Positions 17,391 to 26,036 are shown, numbered from the stretch's first letter. The stretch: 64,000 bases of DNA from Sphingobacterium humi (GCF_009768885.1 NZ_WSQA01000016.1:1-64000); one strand, 5' to 3'. Made by a program: numbers and translations. The notes: generated by a model from the sequence alone, not told the origin.

Positions 17391-18750
17391 CACAAGCGTC
17401 CTAAATAAGAAAAAAATGGCGGTGGTTTAATATAGCAGGGATTGCTATATTAAATTCGCTAAAAATTCAACTACCGCCATGGTAAATATAAACGTATTTT
17501 CTCAGATTTTAGGTCTAGTAGACCGTGACATTTTCAATAAATTGGTTCAAAAGTACCAATCCGATAAGCATCACAAAGGAATCAATAGCTGGACACACTT
17601 TGTGAGTATGCTTTTCTGCCATCTTTCATCTGCGGATTCCGTTCGCGATATTTCTAATGGTCTGCGTAGTACTACAGGTAACATGAGCCATATGGGTATC
17701 TCTAGAACACCTAGCAAGTCCAATCTGTCCTACATCAACAAACATCGTGATCATCGTGTATTCCGAGACCTTTATTACAAACTTTTGGAACATTTGTGGA
17801 ATAGAAATTCTCCTAGACGAGCTGAGCTTAACAGGCTCAAGCGAAAAGTATTTCTCATGGATGCTACTATTATTCCATTATGCTTGAGTGTATTTGACTG
17901 GGCTAAATTCCGCAGTGCTAAGGGAGCCATTAAACTTCATACTATACTTGATTATGATGGTTGTATGCCGAGCTTTGTGCATATTACAGATGGCAAACAC
18001 CATGAATCTAAGATAGCCAAGACCATTTCATTTCCCAAAGGATGTGTGGTTGTTGTTGATGGAGGCTACGTAGATTATGCTTGGATGAATGTTTTGGACA
18101 GCAATCAGTGCTTTTTTGTCACACGCAGTAAAAGCAACATGAAATATACAGTGGTTCGATCATTTCAAAGTGAAGCCCTCAAGGAAAACAACATCATTAT
18201 GGATCAGCTCATTGAGCTTGATGGGGATGCTAAGAAACACTATCAAGGAAAGAAGATGCGTCTAGTTCGTTTTTGGGACAGCATCAATAATGCTGAATAT
18301 GAGTTCTTAACAAACAATTTTACCTGGAAGGCATCGACAGTGGCGGACTTATATAAGGAAAGATGGGAGATTGAAACTTTCTTCAAACATTTAAAACAGC
18401 GTTTAAAAGTAACCAGTTTTGTAGGGACCTCAGAAAACGCTGTCTACATCCAAATTTGGACTGCATTAATAGGAATATTACTCTTCAAATACATACAGAA
18501 TAAAGCTAAATATGAATGGAACTTATCCAATCTGGTGAACTTTATTCGATTAAATATTTTTGTGAAAATTGATCTCTGGAAATGGGCAAATGATCCATTC
18601 TTTTCTGGCAAACCTCCTGATAAAATTGGACAGTATAAACTCTTCTAAAGAAAATAGTGAGGATATAATTTAATTTTTCAGAAAAAGCTTACCTAATTTA
18701 TAGAAGAAGCCAGCTTTTTTTACATCCTAAATTTATTTAGGACAGATGTG
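17391..18750 (+). mobile_element. IS4-family insertion sequence, intact (copy B)
   Basis: Element of 1360 bp with ends CACAAGCGTCCTAAATAA and, inverted, CACATCTGTCCTAAATAAA. A perfect 9-bp target duplication AATTAAGAT lies at 17382-17390 and 18751-18759. Its terminal bases and transposase are more diverged than the other copies, so it is a distinct sub-lineage. The subterminal palindrome TATAGCAgggatTGCTATA lies at 17431-17449. Confidence 0.95.
17479..18648 (+). CDS. IS4-family transposase
   Basis: A 389-residue DDE transposase, full-length and open. The first catalytic Asp lies in FLMDATIIP and the YREK signature in YKERWEIETFFKHLK. Around the second Asp it reads VVDGGYVDY where the other two intact copies have VVDRGYVDY, an Arg-to-Gly change next to a catalytic residue that might lower activity. 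Many silent and conservative differences from copies A and C show an older divergence. The gene sits alone in the element, with its start ATG just inside the subterminal palindrome. Confidence 0.95.
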   Translation: MVNINVFSQILGLVDRDIFNKLVQKYQSDKHHKGINSWTHFVSMLFCHLSSADSVRDISNGLRSTTGNMSHMGISRTPSKSNLSYINKHRDHRVFRDLYYKLLEHLWNRNSPRRAELNRLKRKVFLMDATIIPLCLSVFDWAKFRSAKGAIKLHTILDYDGCMPSFVHITDGKHHESKIAKTISFPKGCVVVVDGGYVDYAWMNVLDSNQCFFVTRSKSNMKYTVVRSFQSEALKENNIIMDQLIELDGDAKKHYQGKKMRLVRFWDSINNAEYEFLTNNFTWKASTVADLYKERWEIETFFKHLKQRLKVTSFVGTSENAVYIQIWTALIGILLFKYIQNKAKYEWNLSNLVNFIRLNIFVKIDLWKWANDPFFSGKPPDKIGQYKLF

Positions 18751-19043
18751 AATTAAGATTAAAGCTTATGCTTTATTTTAATTATTAAAAGGAATAACAA
18801 CTTCATAAGAAATTGCTCGAGCTGTTTTTACTGGAATTTAAGTTTCTCTATTCAATTGGCTACTATCCGTTTAAAATGATGTTGGTATGGGATAGAACAG
18901 GCGGAGAATTCAGCCGAAACGAAGTACTACATCAAGCTTGAAAACTTTACAGTAGCAATTGGGGATGTTATAAAGTTCACGATGACAGTGACATTTGATG
19001 TTATATAAAGATTAGCCCCAATCACGGTAGGGCCTTACAAGAA

Positions 19044-19070
19044 AAGCCTAGTGTCTTCCTCACTAGGCTT
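19044..19070. terminator. Hairpin AAGCCTAGTG/CACTAGGCTT
   Basis: Perfect 10-bp stem with a 7-nt loop. A-rich on both sides, so it can act as a terminator in either direction (TTTTC follows on the minus strand). Confidence 0.65.
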
Positions 19071-19182
19071 AAAACAGAATTCTAAGTTTGGCCGGGAGGC
19101 CCCTTAGACATTAACCAATTATTTGATAATTAAAGTTAACAAATCGAATTGAGAAACTGTAACATAAGTATTGAAACAAATA

Positions 19183-19204
19183 AGCCCCTTCCTGCAGGGG
19201 CTTG
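19183..19204. terminator. Hairpin AAGCCCC/GGGGCTT
   Basis: 7-bp GC-rich stem with an 8-nt loop (TTCCTGCA). No strong U-tract on the plus strand. Part of a cluster of three hairpins. Confidence 0.5.
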
Positions 19205-19257
19205 ATAAACTAACAAATAGCACATAAATATAATTAGAAAAAATGCTTCTCAAAGAT

Positions 19258-19287
19258 GAGCCTAACGGCTATTACTACGCTAGGCTC
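19258..19287. repeat. Hairpin GAGCCTA/TAGGCTC
   Basis: 7-bp stem with a 16-nt loop containing ACGGCT and ACGC. The arms share the AGCCTA core with the hairpin at 19044-19070, suggesting related elements. Confidence 0.4.
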
Positions 19288-19360
19288 AATAATATCAATA
19301 CTTATATGAGTATCAGATAAATATATATAAAAAAACATTAAAAATCAAAATCGGGGAAAA

Positions 19361-19892
19361 ATGAATAAAGCAATTATTACAGCAGGGCTCCTCAACAATG
19401 ACAGTGGGGCAGTGGTCAAGGAAAGGGAGGTCGACAAGGTCACTTTATTCACCGAAAAAGAAACTACTACCACAACAACCCGCGATGGCACAAAGATCCA
19501 GGTTACAGCAAAAAAGGAAGATTTAAAACCTGGGGTAACTTCCTTCGAAATTCTGCCGGCCAGCAGGTCAAAGCTATTCTCGATACACTTAATAAAACAC
19601 TGACAATCGAAATAGAAACGAAACCGGAGCGAGTGGAAAAGGTGGAAAAAGAAAAGATAACCGAGCGCAAGGATGCCCCCAAGGAACGGAAAGAGGAAAA
19701 GCAGGATTCCACGAATAAGCAAGTGGCAATTGTGGCAGAACATCACCGAAATCAGGATCAATCATCAACCAGCAATGAAAGCAAGTCGAATGAATGGGCG
19801 GTGTTCGTCAGCAAGATAGGTTGAGGTATTGCTTTGCTTATTGTAATGGTGGGGGTGTTAGGGTGGTTTTTAAAGGGGGCGAAAGGAAAGTA
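19361..19892 (+). pseudogene. Broken gene: charged linker plus C-terminal membrane helix
   Basis: The frame opens at 19361 (MNKAIITAGLLNNDSGAVVK) and shifts near 19548. It continues in the next frame as FRNSAGQQVKAILDTLNKTL and a Lys/Glu-rich linker, then meets TGA at 19822-19824. It resumes as GIALLIVMVGVLGWFLKG to a natural stop at about 19890. With both lesions repaired it would be about 176 residues: a soluble N-terminus, charged linker and one C-terminal transmembrane helix. The architecture resembles small phage or mobile-element proteins, but I do not recognise it. The two lesions argue for real decay rather than one sequencing error. Confidence 0.65.
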
Positions 19893-19965
19893 AAGATGAT
19901 CATTATATTAATAATATCATTATGCATAAGTTGGTATTTAATTTAGTGAGGTGACAAACTAAAAA

Positions 19966-19993
19966 CAAACCCCGAACTAGAAAGCGGGGTTTG
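19966..19993 (+). terminator. Hairpin terminator CAAACCCCG/CGGGGTTTG
   Basis: Perfect 9-bp stem with a 10-nt loop, placed about 75 bp after the pseudogene at 19361-19892 and probably its original terminator. Confidence 0.75.
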
Positions 19994-20126
19994 TCGGGAA
20001 AAATCCCTTCCAAATGTTTCCAAATGGACTTCCACCTACCAGCATCTAGTATGTGGGTACTAATTGAGAATTAGTAGTTTACATCGTGAATGAGACGATT
20101 TCAACTTTGTTAAGGTAGTAATTATA

Positions 20127-20384
20127 TCACCCACCTGAATAAACATTAGGATATATTCCTAAATTATAAACTTCCTCGCCAATTTTGATTAGCCATTGTT
20201 TCCCATCAACGGTGTACATGGTCCACATTTCACCTTCTATTTCTTTATTACCCCCATCAGGAGAATAAAAAGGTTGTCCTTGAATTGTAACGGGAAATGT
20301 AATCTTTTTCCTATTGGTTTCAATTCCATCGCGCAATAACCCTTTCGCTGTTGACAGTATAGTTTCTAGTGGAATCTTTTTCAT
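20127..20384 (-). CDS. Hypothetical 85-residue protein
   Basis: A small soluble protein with N-terminal helix (LETILSTAKGLLRDGI) and a beta-rich rest (KKITFPVTIQGQPFYSPDGG, WTMYTVDGKQWLIKIGEEVY). Balanced composition and continuous amphipathic pattern suggest a genuine gene. No signal peptide. It may be a fragment or antitoxin-like orphan; I do not recognise the family. It is isolated between two broken genes, on the opposite strand. Confidence 0.5.
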   Translation of the reverse strand: MKKIPLETILSTAKGLLRDGIETNRKKITFPVTIQGQPFYSPDGGNKEIEGEMWTMYTVDGKQWLIKIGEEVYNLGIYPNVYSGG

Positions 20385-20570
20385 ATAAGATAAACAATCG
20401 AAGTCGATAATTGTGTTCCATTATAATATCATTTAATAATTCTAAATTTTATGGTTTTAAAATATCTTAATAAGTATCAGGGTCGATGAATATTCTCCAT
20501 TATAAGTGATTAGCTAGAACAATATGAAATTCTGCTTGTTAATAATATACACAATCTTAAAACATTCATT

Positions 20571-20807
20571 ATGGCACTAGACACAGCAAACGAGGACAAA
20601 GTAAGCAAGACTATTGAGAGTCAGACAGCGAAAATACCTTCGGTGGTATTTTTGGGAGCTGCGCTTTTATCAATAGGGGTATCAGCAGCCCTTAAATGTA
20701 TTAGATGGAAAGATGATAAAGATGCACTTTTTATCGGTCAATGGGCAGCACCATTTTGACTTCTGGGTATTTACAACAAGATTGTAAAAACAGAAGGACA
20801 TGATTAA
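20571..20807 (+). pseudogene. Small membrane protein gene with in-frame TGA
   Basis: It opens MALDTANEDKVSKTIESQT, has one hydrophobic helix (VVFLGAALLSIGVSAAL) and then FIGQWAAPF. It meets TGA at 20757-20759 and resumes in the same frame as LLGIYNKIVKTEGHD with a natural TAA at 20805. The region after the TGA looks conserved (LLGIYNKIVK pattern known to me from small Bacteroidota proteins), so the true product is 78 residues and the TGA most likely is a nonsense mutation of a Leu or Trp codon. The truncated 62-residue product might still be made. A terminator follows at 20812. Confidence 0.6.
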
Positions 20808-20811
20808 TATT

Positions 20812-20838
20812 TAAGGCCCCACTAACCAGGGGCTTTTT
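20812..20838 (+). terminator. Rho-independent terminator
   Basis: GGCCCC and GGGGCT arms around an 8-nt loop, followed by TTTTTAT. Immediately downstream of the small membrane protein gene. Confidence 0.75.
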
Positions 20839-20877
20839 ATTCATATAATTTACTAAAAATATTAGTAATTTTGTTCC

Positions 20878-21198
20878 ATGTCAGTACCAGCATGGGTAAC
20901 CAGAAACAAAGAAACGCCTAGTAACATTGTTTCCCTCATTAAAACAGCGAAGGTAAACGGTTGCTGGATATTCCATGAAAGGCACCAAAGGTTCTATACT
21001 CCGGAAGAATTTGAAGAGAACTGGGATAAGGTAGTGCAATCGGACGGCAAGGTTAACAACTTCAAGGAATTCAAGATCGTAAACCCTATGTATGCAGTAC
21101 GCTTGTGTGCAAGATGGGTCGATATAGCCAATCAAAGGCAACAGGAGGTCCTAAAGAAGCTGGAAGGGTATAATGGGGAGTTTAAGAAGAAAGCCTAA
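20878..21198 (+). CDS. Hypothetical 106-residue protein
   Basis: A soluble protein with ERHQRFYTPEEFEENWDKVV in the centre and a basic helical C-terminus (QRQQEVLKKLEGYNGEFKKK). Residues around 25-55 (VNGCWIFHERHQRFYTPEEF) look like a compact winged or beta fold. Well-formed composition and independent start support a real gene. It resembles no family I can name; small proteins like this occur on prophages and ICEs. Followed by two convergent small membrane-protein genes. Confidence 0.6.
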   Translation: MSVPAWVTRNKETPSNIVSLIKTAKVNGCWIFHERHQRFYTPEEFEENWDKVVQSDGKVNNFKEFKIVNPMYAVRLCARWVDIANQRQQEVLKKLEGYNGEFKKKA

Positions 21199-21205
21199 AA
21201 GTGAG

Positions 21206-21394
21206 TTAACGTTTCAATTTCAGTGCAGATAACCTTACTCCGATAAACATAAACGCAGTGAAAGCTACATATAGCACAGTGAATGTTGAGTGTGTTGTGT
21301 TTAACGATAACACTAGTGCAAAAAACATGTGAAGTAAAGCGGAAACGATCATTCCGATTGTTCCTATAATAAAGAATGGGTGAAATTTATTCAT
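21206..21394 (-). CDS. Small membrane protein, two helices
   Basis: A 62-residue protein with two predicted transmembrane helices (FFIIGTIGMIVSALLHMFFA and TVLYVAFTAFMFIGVRLSAL) joined by a short polar loop and ending in basic residues (LKLKR), consistent with an inner-membrane protein with a cytosolic tail. No family recognised. It converges on the 106-residue gene with a 7-bp gap. Confidence 0.55.
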   Translation of the reverse strand: MNKFHPFFIIGTIGMIVSALLHMFFALVLSLNTTHSTFTVLYVAFTAFMFIGVRLSALKLKR

Positions 21395-21474
21395 GGGGGT
21401 AGATTGGTTTGTTGTAAGGGAAGATACAAAAGTAAAACGAGAAATCCTAACGGCATGGCTAGACTTCTAATAAC

Positions 21475-21666
21475 TTAACTTCGTTTTAATCTTCTCTCAA
21501 TAATATTTAATATGATTATGCTAATTAAAACTGAAAAAGTTACAATAAATCCATATATACCCTTAAATTTTTTACCAACAAAAAGCAAATTGTAAAGGCC
21601 TATCAGTAAACAAATTATTGAGATAGCTATAATTATTTTGCGGAAAACTTGTAGATTCATACCCAA
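21475..21666 (-). CDS. Small membrane protein, two helices
   Basis: A 63-residue protein with two hydrophobic segments (IIIAISIICLLIGLYNLLFV and GFIVTFSVLISIIILNII), a Lys-rich turn (GKKFKGIYG) and a basic C-terminus (ERRLKRS). Size and topology resemble the neighbour at 21206-21394, on the same strand, but the sequences are not alike. Function unknown. Confidence 0.5.
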   Translation of the reverse strand: MGMNLQVFRKIIIAISIICLLIGLYNLLFVGKKFKGIYGFIVTFSVLISIIILNIIERRLKRS

Positions 21667-21857
21667 ATATACTACTTTCCGTTAAACAACAATACCTTTC
21701 TCGGTTGCTCTCTCCCCCTTCAAATCTGTTGGAAAAGGTTTTGTATCTTTGGGTTAAACTTAAAGAACTAGATTATGGACAATACATTTATTAATAGGCC
21801 AGTGCTTTGTTTTAATTTTTCAAAAAGCTTTTAAGCTTTGGAAAACTATTCTGATTA

Positions 21858-21980
21858 TCAAATCTTTGAAATATACTGATTACAGCTATCACCATCAACT
21901 TCTTGAATAATTTCCCTTAATGCTGAATATACATCTTCTGTGTTTTTGGGATCATATTGAGCAATCCATTCTTTAATCAT
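21858..21980 (-). pseudogene. AbiEii-like toxin, N-terminal remnant
   Basis: Directly after the AbiEi-like stop, sharing its TGA in an ATGA overlap, a frame starts MIKEWIAQYDPKNTEDVYSA and continues LREIIQEVDGD before degenerating and stopping after 40 codons. The opening (MIKEWI-Q-x-P-x-N, then a helix ending REI-QE) matches AbiEii/AbiGii nucleotidyltransferase toxins. The catalytic domain is entirely missing, so no toxin remains. Confidence 0.7.
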
Positions 21981-22685
21981 AATTTTTTAAGGGTTTTTAT
22001 GAGCATTCTTAAACTCTCTTTTTTTGGCGCATCAGGAATCCATGAGCTTAATTCCTTAATATTGAATTTTTGTAGCCCTTCAGGATCCATTCGCAAGTCT
22101 TCCATTAAAAAATCATATGTCAGGGATATGCTTCGTAGAGTAAGTCTTGTTGTGCTGATTATTTTATCAAATAATGCTTTTTCAGGTGAGGCTACAAGGG
22201 CAAACTGTCCATATCCACTTCTAAACTTTTTATTCCAAAGCTGTAATATGGTGAAGGCATAAACCGGTATGTAAACCTTCCAACAGGCGTTTTGATTTTT
22301 TTTGAAAGTTTCATCTTGACTGAACTTATTTCAAAGACGCGCTCAGGTATAAAGTTCCAATAGGAAAGAGCAGTTTCAAATGATACATAACTTGACCCCA
22401 TAAATAATTTGCTATTAAAAAGGGTTCGGGTGCTGTTAAATCTATATTTCTGCCGGGAATATATAGCCCTCTTTTTAATAGTATCCGATTACCATTTTTT
22501 ATAAGTTCACTAATTTTGTCATTCGACCTTTTGTATTCTTTAATCATATACAGCATGACCTGTCTTGTAAACAGGGCATTATTAAACTGTTTGGCTAAAA
22601 TCGAAAGTCCATTATTGTTGAAATGTTTTATTAAAATCGGAAAGAATCCGATTAAAAGCAAATAATTATACAATATAGTTGGCAT
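21977..22685 (-). pseudogene. AbiEi-type type IV antitoxin, frameshifted
   Basis: The 5' part encodes MIKEYKRSNDKISELIKNGN and LKRGLYIPG, the winged-helix N-terminus of AbiEi antitoxins, then EPFLIANYLWG. A frameshift near 22400 is followed in another frame by SYVSFETALSYWNFIPERVF and KTPVGRFTYRFMPSPYYSFG. A second shift near 22210 leads to LVASPEKALFDKIISTTRLT and the C-terminus ending LIKTLKKL. All expected AbiEi blocks are present in order but split over three frames. In intact systems this protein represses the operon and counters the AbiEii toxin; here both are dead. The exact original start is uncertain. Confidence 0.8.
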
Positions 22686-22689
22686 TATA

Positions 22690-23075
22690 CTTGGTTGATA
22701 ATCTGATTATTATGGCATTGGGCTTATACTGGCACTAGGTACACTGCTTGATCGTTCTCTAGAGATGTAATCTCACTAAAAATTGTTCAATTAAGTGAGT
22801 TTTGATTATAGAATGCGCCGTGTAGACCACATCTATAAATGGGTACTCCATCAGATCTCTGTGATTCGCAGGCTTAGTGACTTTATGCACTTTGTGTCTC
22901 AATCCACTATGGTACCGAAATAAGGAACATTTTCATGAAAATACTTCAATGAAGTAGTTGATTCCCTTTTGGATATTAGCGACCGGTTGATAAGGTAGGC
23001 AAAACACCTAGCGCTAGGTATTTATCCACATGCTTTGTTGGATTAGCTTTTTTGTAGGTATTAATCTATTGGAAT
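22690..23075. other. Intergenic, nothing recognised
   Basis: Mixed-composition DNA without an open frame of note. A short palindrome (ACCTAGCGCTAGGT, about 23010-23023) is the only structure seen. It probably contains the promoter of the secreted-protein pseudogene. Confidence 0.4.
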
Positions 23076-23836
23076 ATGAAAAAAGTTGCTAAAATTATGG
23101 TGGGCATCATTGGGATAATGTGTTTGCTTACTGTGCATGTGCGTGCACAAAAGAACATTAAAGAGTTCAACGTAGCGGAAGAAGCAATATATAAAAAGTT
23201 AATTGACGACAGTAGGGCGATGGGCGGTATACCGTTTAATCTAGCCCATAACGATGAATGGACGGATTCTCGTATAAAAACAGAAATTGATCACCGCAAA
23301 AATGCAATCAATGCATGTGAAAAACGTTTACAAGCCTGTAAAAATGCTCTAGGTTCCTTGCCGGATGCTCCAAGCTTAGAGGTTAGCAGTAATGCGCATT
23401 TAAGAGAGCATACACAAAGGGCGTTCATAAATGCCTGATATCCTGACTTGATAAGAGATTTTAAAAATCAGCTCAAACAGCTTGAAGACGGGTTGAGCGA
23501 GAGAGCTAGACTTAAAACTGCTGTACCATCTGCCTATAGCCCTACCCAAAATGTTGGAGGTAGTAACTCGAGTACGCAGTTCGGAATCATGTCTTCAGAA
23601 GGTTCCCCTCGGGTAACGTTGTACGGGCAACTGCAATCACGACTACAAAAGTCGATGATTTTCGCAGTGCCTCATCTTTCCAGGGAGGGTTGAGCAACAA
23701 CAAAGAAGAGGAAGTTTTCAAGAACGACTGGGGAGAGTAATTTCAGAAAGTATACGGTGACGAACGAAAGATGGATTTGTCGGCATTTGACTGTAACGGA
23801 AATCTGGTTATGAAAGCCGACGAAATCAATACATAG
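23076..23836 (+). pseudogene. Exported protein gene with several lesions
   Basis: A signal peptide (MKKVAKIMVGIIGIMCLLTV, then HVRAQK) begins a protein whose first frame ends at TGA 23436-23438 after AFINA. The same frame continues YPDLIRDFKNQLKQLEDGLS, then shifts near 23620 to ITTTKVDDFRSASSFQGGLS, meets a TAA after KNDWGE and continues to KADEINT. Repaired length is about 250 residues: periplasmic, helical first half, no recognised domain. At least three inactivating changes make it a genuine pseudogene. Confidence 0.7.
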
Positions 23837-23905
23837 TTCATCTTTTGGAACATAGAGTTCCAGAAGAAAAAACAAGCTTTGTCGTAGCAATAAGACAAAT
23901 TAATT

Positions 23906-24345
23906 ATGAACTATTATTTAAATAAACTTAGGACCTATCATGAGGTTCACAAAATGTATCGAGAAGGTAATTCGATACGCAAAATTTCAGAACAATTAGG
24001 GTTGAATTGGAGTACGATAAAAAAGCTCTTATCCAAAGACGACCGAAGTTACCAATAAGAACTATAACAGCCTATTTCTAAGTAAAAACTTCTTAATCGC
24101 TTTCGAGATATTGTACGGGAAAAACTGGAGCTATACCACGATTCTTCTGCTGCACAAATGTTTGATTGGGTTAAAGAACAACACTCTGACTTTCCATCTG
24201 CTACTGCCAAAACGAAATAAAACTTTGTGCAGGCTATTCGGGCGGAATTTAATTCCTAAAGTGAGTCCTGCTCGTGATTTTCAGATGGTTGAAGAGCCTC
24301 CTTAAGGTAGTCAAACTTAGGTAGACTTTGGTTTTTATAATATGA
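23906..24345 (+). pseudogene. IS21-family istA remnant
   Basis: It starts intact with MNYYLNKLRTYHEVHKMYRE and a helix-turn-helix (SIRKISEQLGLNWSTIKKLL), stops at 24056, and can be followed in other frames through AAQMFDWVKEQHSDFPSATA to FQMVEEPP and VDFGFYNM, the start of the DDE catalytic domain. Everything beyond is missing, as is istB. This is a different IS21 lineage from the fragment at 37563-38137 (different N-terminus). Confidence 0.8.
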
Positions 24346-24439
24346 TCACCACAACAAATAAGCAAAAACAATTAAAGATTTTGGTACGTGAAAGAATTGC
24401 AAAGTGGATTTTGTAAGAAGTTTGTTTACTTTTTATATT

Positions 24440-24488
24440 TGTTCGTTATTTCAAACAAAATGATTATTTTTGTTTGAAATAGCGAACA
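24440..24488. promoter_or_regulatory. hipBA operator/promoter inverted repeat
   Basis: Two 21-bp arms (24440-24460 and 24468-24488), each with the core TATTTCAAACAAAA or its complement, are inverted with a single mismatch around a 7-bp spacer. The right arm ends 5 bp before the hipB ATG. This is the expected site for HipB autorepression. Confidence 0.85.
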
Positions 24489-24493
24489 TTTAA

Positions 24494-24775
24494 ATGAGAA
24501 AGCAACCTGTATTACCCAAGTTTAAAGTTATATTGGAACAGATGGGCGAGAATATCAAACTTGCACGTAAACGCCGTAACTTGACTGCTGTGCAAGTAGC
24601 AGAGCGCGCAGGTATAGCACGATCTACTTTGTATTTGATAGAAAAGGGTGATTCAAGTGTGGCTATGGGAGCATATTTCAACGTATTACGTGTCTTAAGT
24701 CTACAAGATGATTTTTTAAAATTAGCAGCAGACGATGTTTTCGGGCGTAAACTTCAGGATTTAGATTTGTTGTAA
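24494..24775 (+). CDS. hipB: HipB-like antitoxin, XRE-family repressor
   Basis: A 93-residue DNA-binding protein with a helix-turn-helix at about residues 17-70 (GENIKLARKRRNLTAVQVAE, AGIARSTLYLIEKGDSSVAM). It represses its own operon through the adjacent 21-bp inverted repeat and would bind the HipA kinase encoded one base after its stop codon, forming the usual HipB-HipA complex. Length and order (antitoxin first) are typical. The locus appears intact, unlike its decayed left neighbourhood. Confidence 0.9.
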   Translation: MRKQPVLPKFKVILEQMGENIKLARKRRNLTAVQVAERAGIARSTLYLIEKGDSSVAMGAYFNVLRVLSLQDDFLKLAADDVFGRKLQDLDLL

Positions 24776-24776
24776 G

Positions 24777-26036
24777 ATGGCGGTAAATAAAACAGATATA
24801 TACGTCTATGCGGATTGGATAGGTTTATTACAGCCAACATTGGTAGGGGTTTTTTCAGCTCATCAAGCTCAAGGTCGTAAAGCCTTTAGTTTTGTGTATG
24901 ATAAAGAGTGGTTAAAGAGAAAGGAACAACGCTTAATTGATCCTGATATTCAATTTTACCCGGGACAACAATTCCCAAATAATAAAGAAAATTTTGGTAT
25001 TTTTCTGGATAGTATGCCTGATACATGGGGACGTACATTGATGAAGCGTAGAGAAGTTCAACTTGCTAAGGTAAATGAAAAGAAAGCCAAAACCTTATAT
25101 GATATCGATTTTCTTTTAGGTGTTTATGATGAAACCCGAATGGGGGCCTTTCGTTTGAAGCTTGATCCTGATGGTGATTTTTTGGATAATGACACGGAGA
25201 AATCAACACCGCCATGGTCAACGGTTCGTGAGTTCCAGCAAGCCGTCGTTCATTATGAAAACGATGATGAAAATGAAGCTATTAATAAATGGTTAAAATT
25301 GCTCATTGCTCCAGGTTCATCTTTAGGAGGTGCTAGACCAAAAGCTAATATTCTGGATGAAAACAATGAATTATGGATAGCAAAGTTCCCTTCAAAAAAT
25401 GATACAATAGATAAAGCTGCATGGGAGTTTTTAACCTATAAGCTAGCTATCAATGCTGGTGTGGAAATGGCGGAATGTCGCATGGAAAAAGTTAATGGTC
25501 AATATCATACTTTCTTTACTAAACGATTTGATAGGGTCGGAACAGATCGAATTCATTTTTCATCGGCTATGACTATGACAAAAAACAACGAATATACAAT
25601 CAAAGATAATCCAGCAAGTTACTTGGATATCGTTGAATTTATTCAAGATAATGGTTGTCGTGTTGATGAAAATTTGGCTCAATTGTGGCGTAGGATTGCG
25701 TTCTATATAGCTGTATCTAATACAGATGACCATCTTCGTAATCATGGATTTATTTTGAATGATGAAGGTTGGCAGCTGTCACCAGCCTACGACCTCAATC
25801 CCTCTATTGACAAGGATGGATTAGCACTGAATATCGATATGCACAATAATGCTTTGGATTTTGAGCTAGCAAAAAGTGTAGGTGAATATTTTCGGTTGAA
25901 TGATCGTCAAATGGACAGTATTATAGCTGAAGTATTGACCGTTGTAAAAGATTGGGAATTTTTAGCGAAAGAAATAGGTATTTCAAGAGCTGAACAAGAG
26001 TTAATGAGGTCTGCATTTCGAGCAGAAATAGGTTAG
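24777..26036 (+). CDS. hipA: HipA-family serine/threonine kinase toxin
   Basis: A 419-residue kinase-fold toxin. The N-terminal HipA subdomain covers about residues 5-150 (GIFLDSMPDTWGRTLMKRRE). The nucleotide-binding loop lies in SSLGGARPKANI near 186, and the catalytic/metal segment in AVSNTDDHLRNHGFIL near 320, followed by LSPAYDLNPS. In E. coli HipA phosphorylates glutamyl-tRNA synthetase and induces dormancy; the target here is unknown. Full length with conserved motifs, so probably functional. One-base spacing from hipB implies translational coupling. Confidence 0.92.
   Translation: MAVNKTDIYVYADWIGLLQPTLVGVFSAHQAQGRKAFSFVYDKEWLKRKEQRLIDPDIQFYPGQQFPNNKENFGIFLDSMPDTWGRTLMKRREVQLAKVNEKKAKTLYDIDFLLGVYDETRMGAFRLKLDPDGDFLDNDTEKSTPPWSTVREFQQAVVHYENDDENEAINKWLKLLIAPGSSLGGARPKANILDENNELWIAKFPSKNDTIDKAAWEFLTYKLAINAGVEMAECRMEKVNGQYHTFFTKRFDRVGTDRIHFSSAMTMTKNNEYTIKDNPASYLDIVEFIQDNGCRVDENLAQLWRRIAFYIAVSNTDDHLRNHGFILNDEGWQLSPAYDLNPSIDKDGLALNIDMHNNALDFELAKSVGEYFRLNDRQMDSIIAEVLTVVKDWEFLAKEIGISRAEQELMRSAFRAEIG

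Larger units (their letters stand above)
18760..19360. other. Gene fragment and hairpin array, no intact gene
   Basis: At about 18888-19008 a frame reads AENSAETKYYIKLENFTVAI then GDVIKF...VI and stop, the 3' end of an unrecognised gene whose 5' part is gone. Downstream are three strong hairpins in 250 bp (listed separately) with no open gene between them. A poorly coding AT-rich leader then runs to 19361. Confidence 0.5.

Noticed and set aside
19361..23836. UGA-as-tryptophan genetic code in the mobile region
   Set aside because: Several genes in the window use TGA as a normal stop, the same pseudogenes contain frameshifts and a TAA, and no suppressor tRNA gene is seen. Ordinary decay is simpler.
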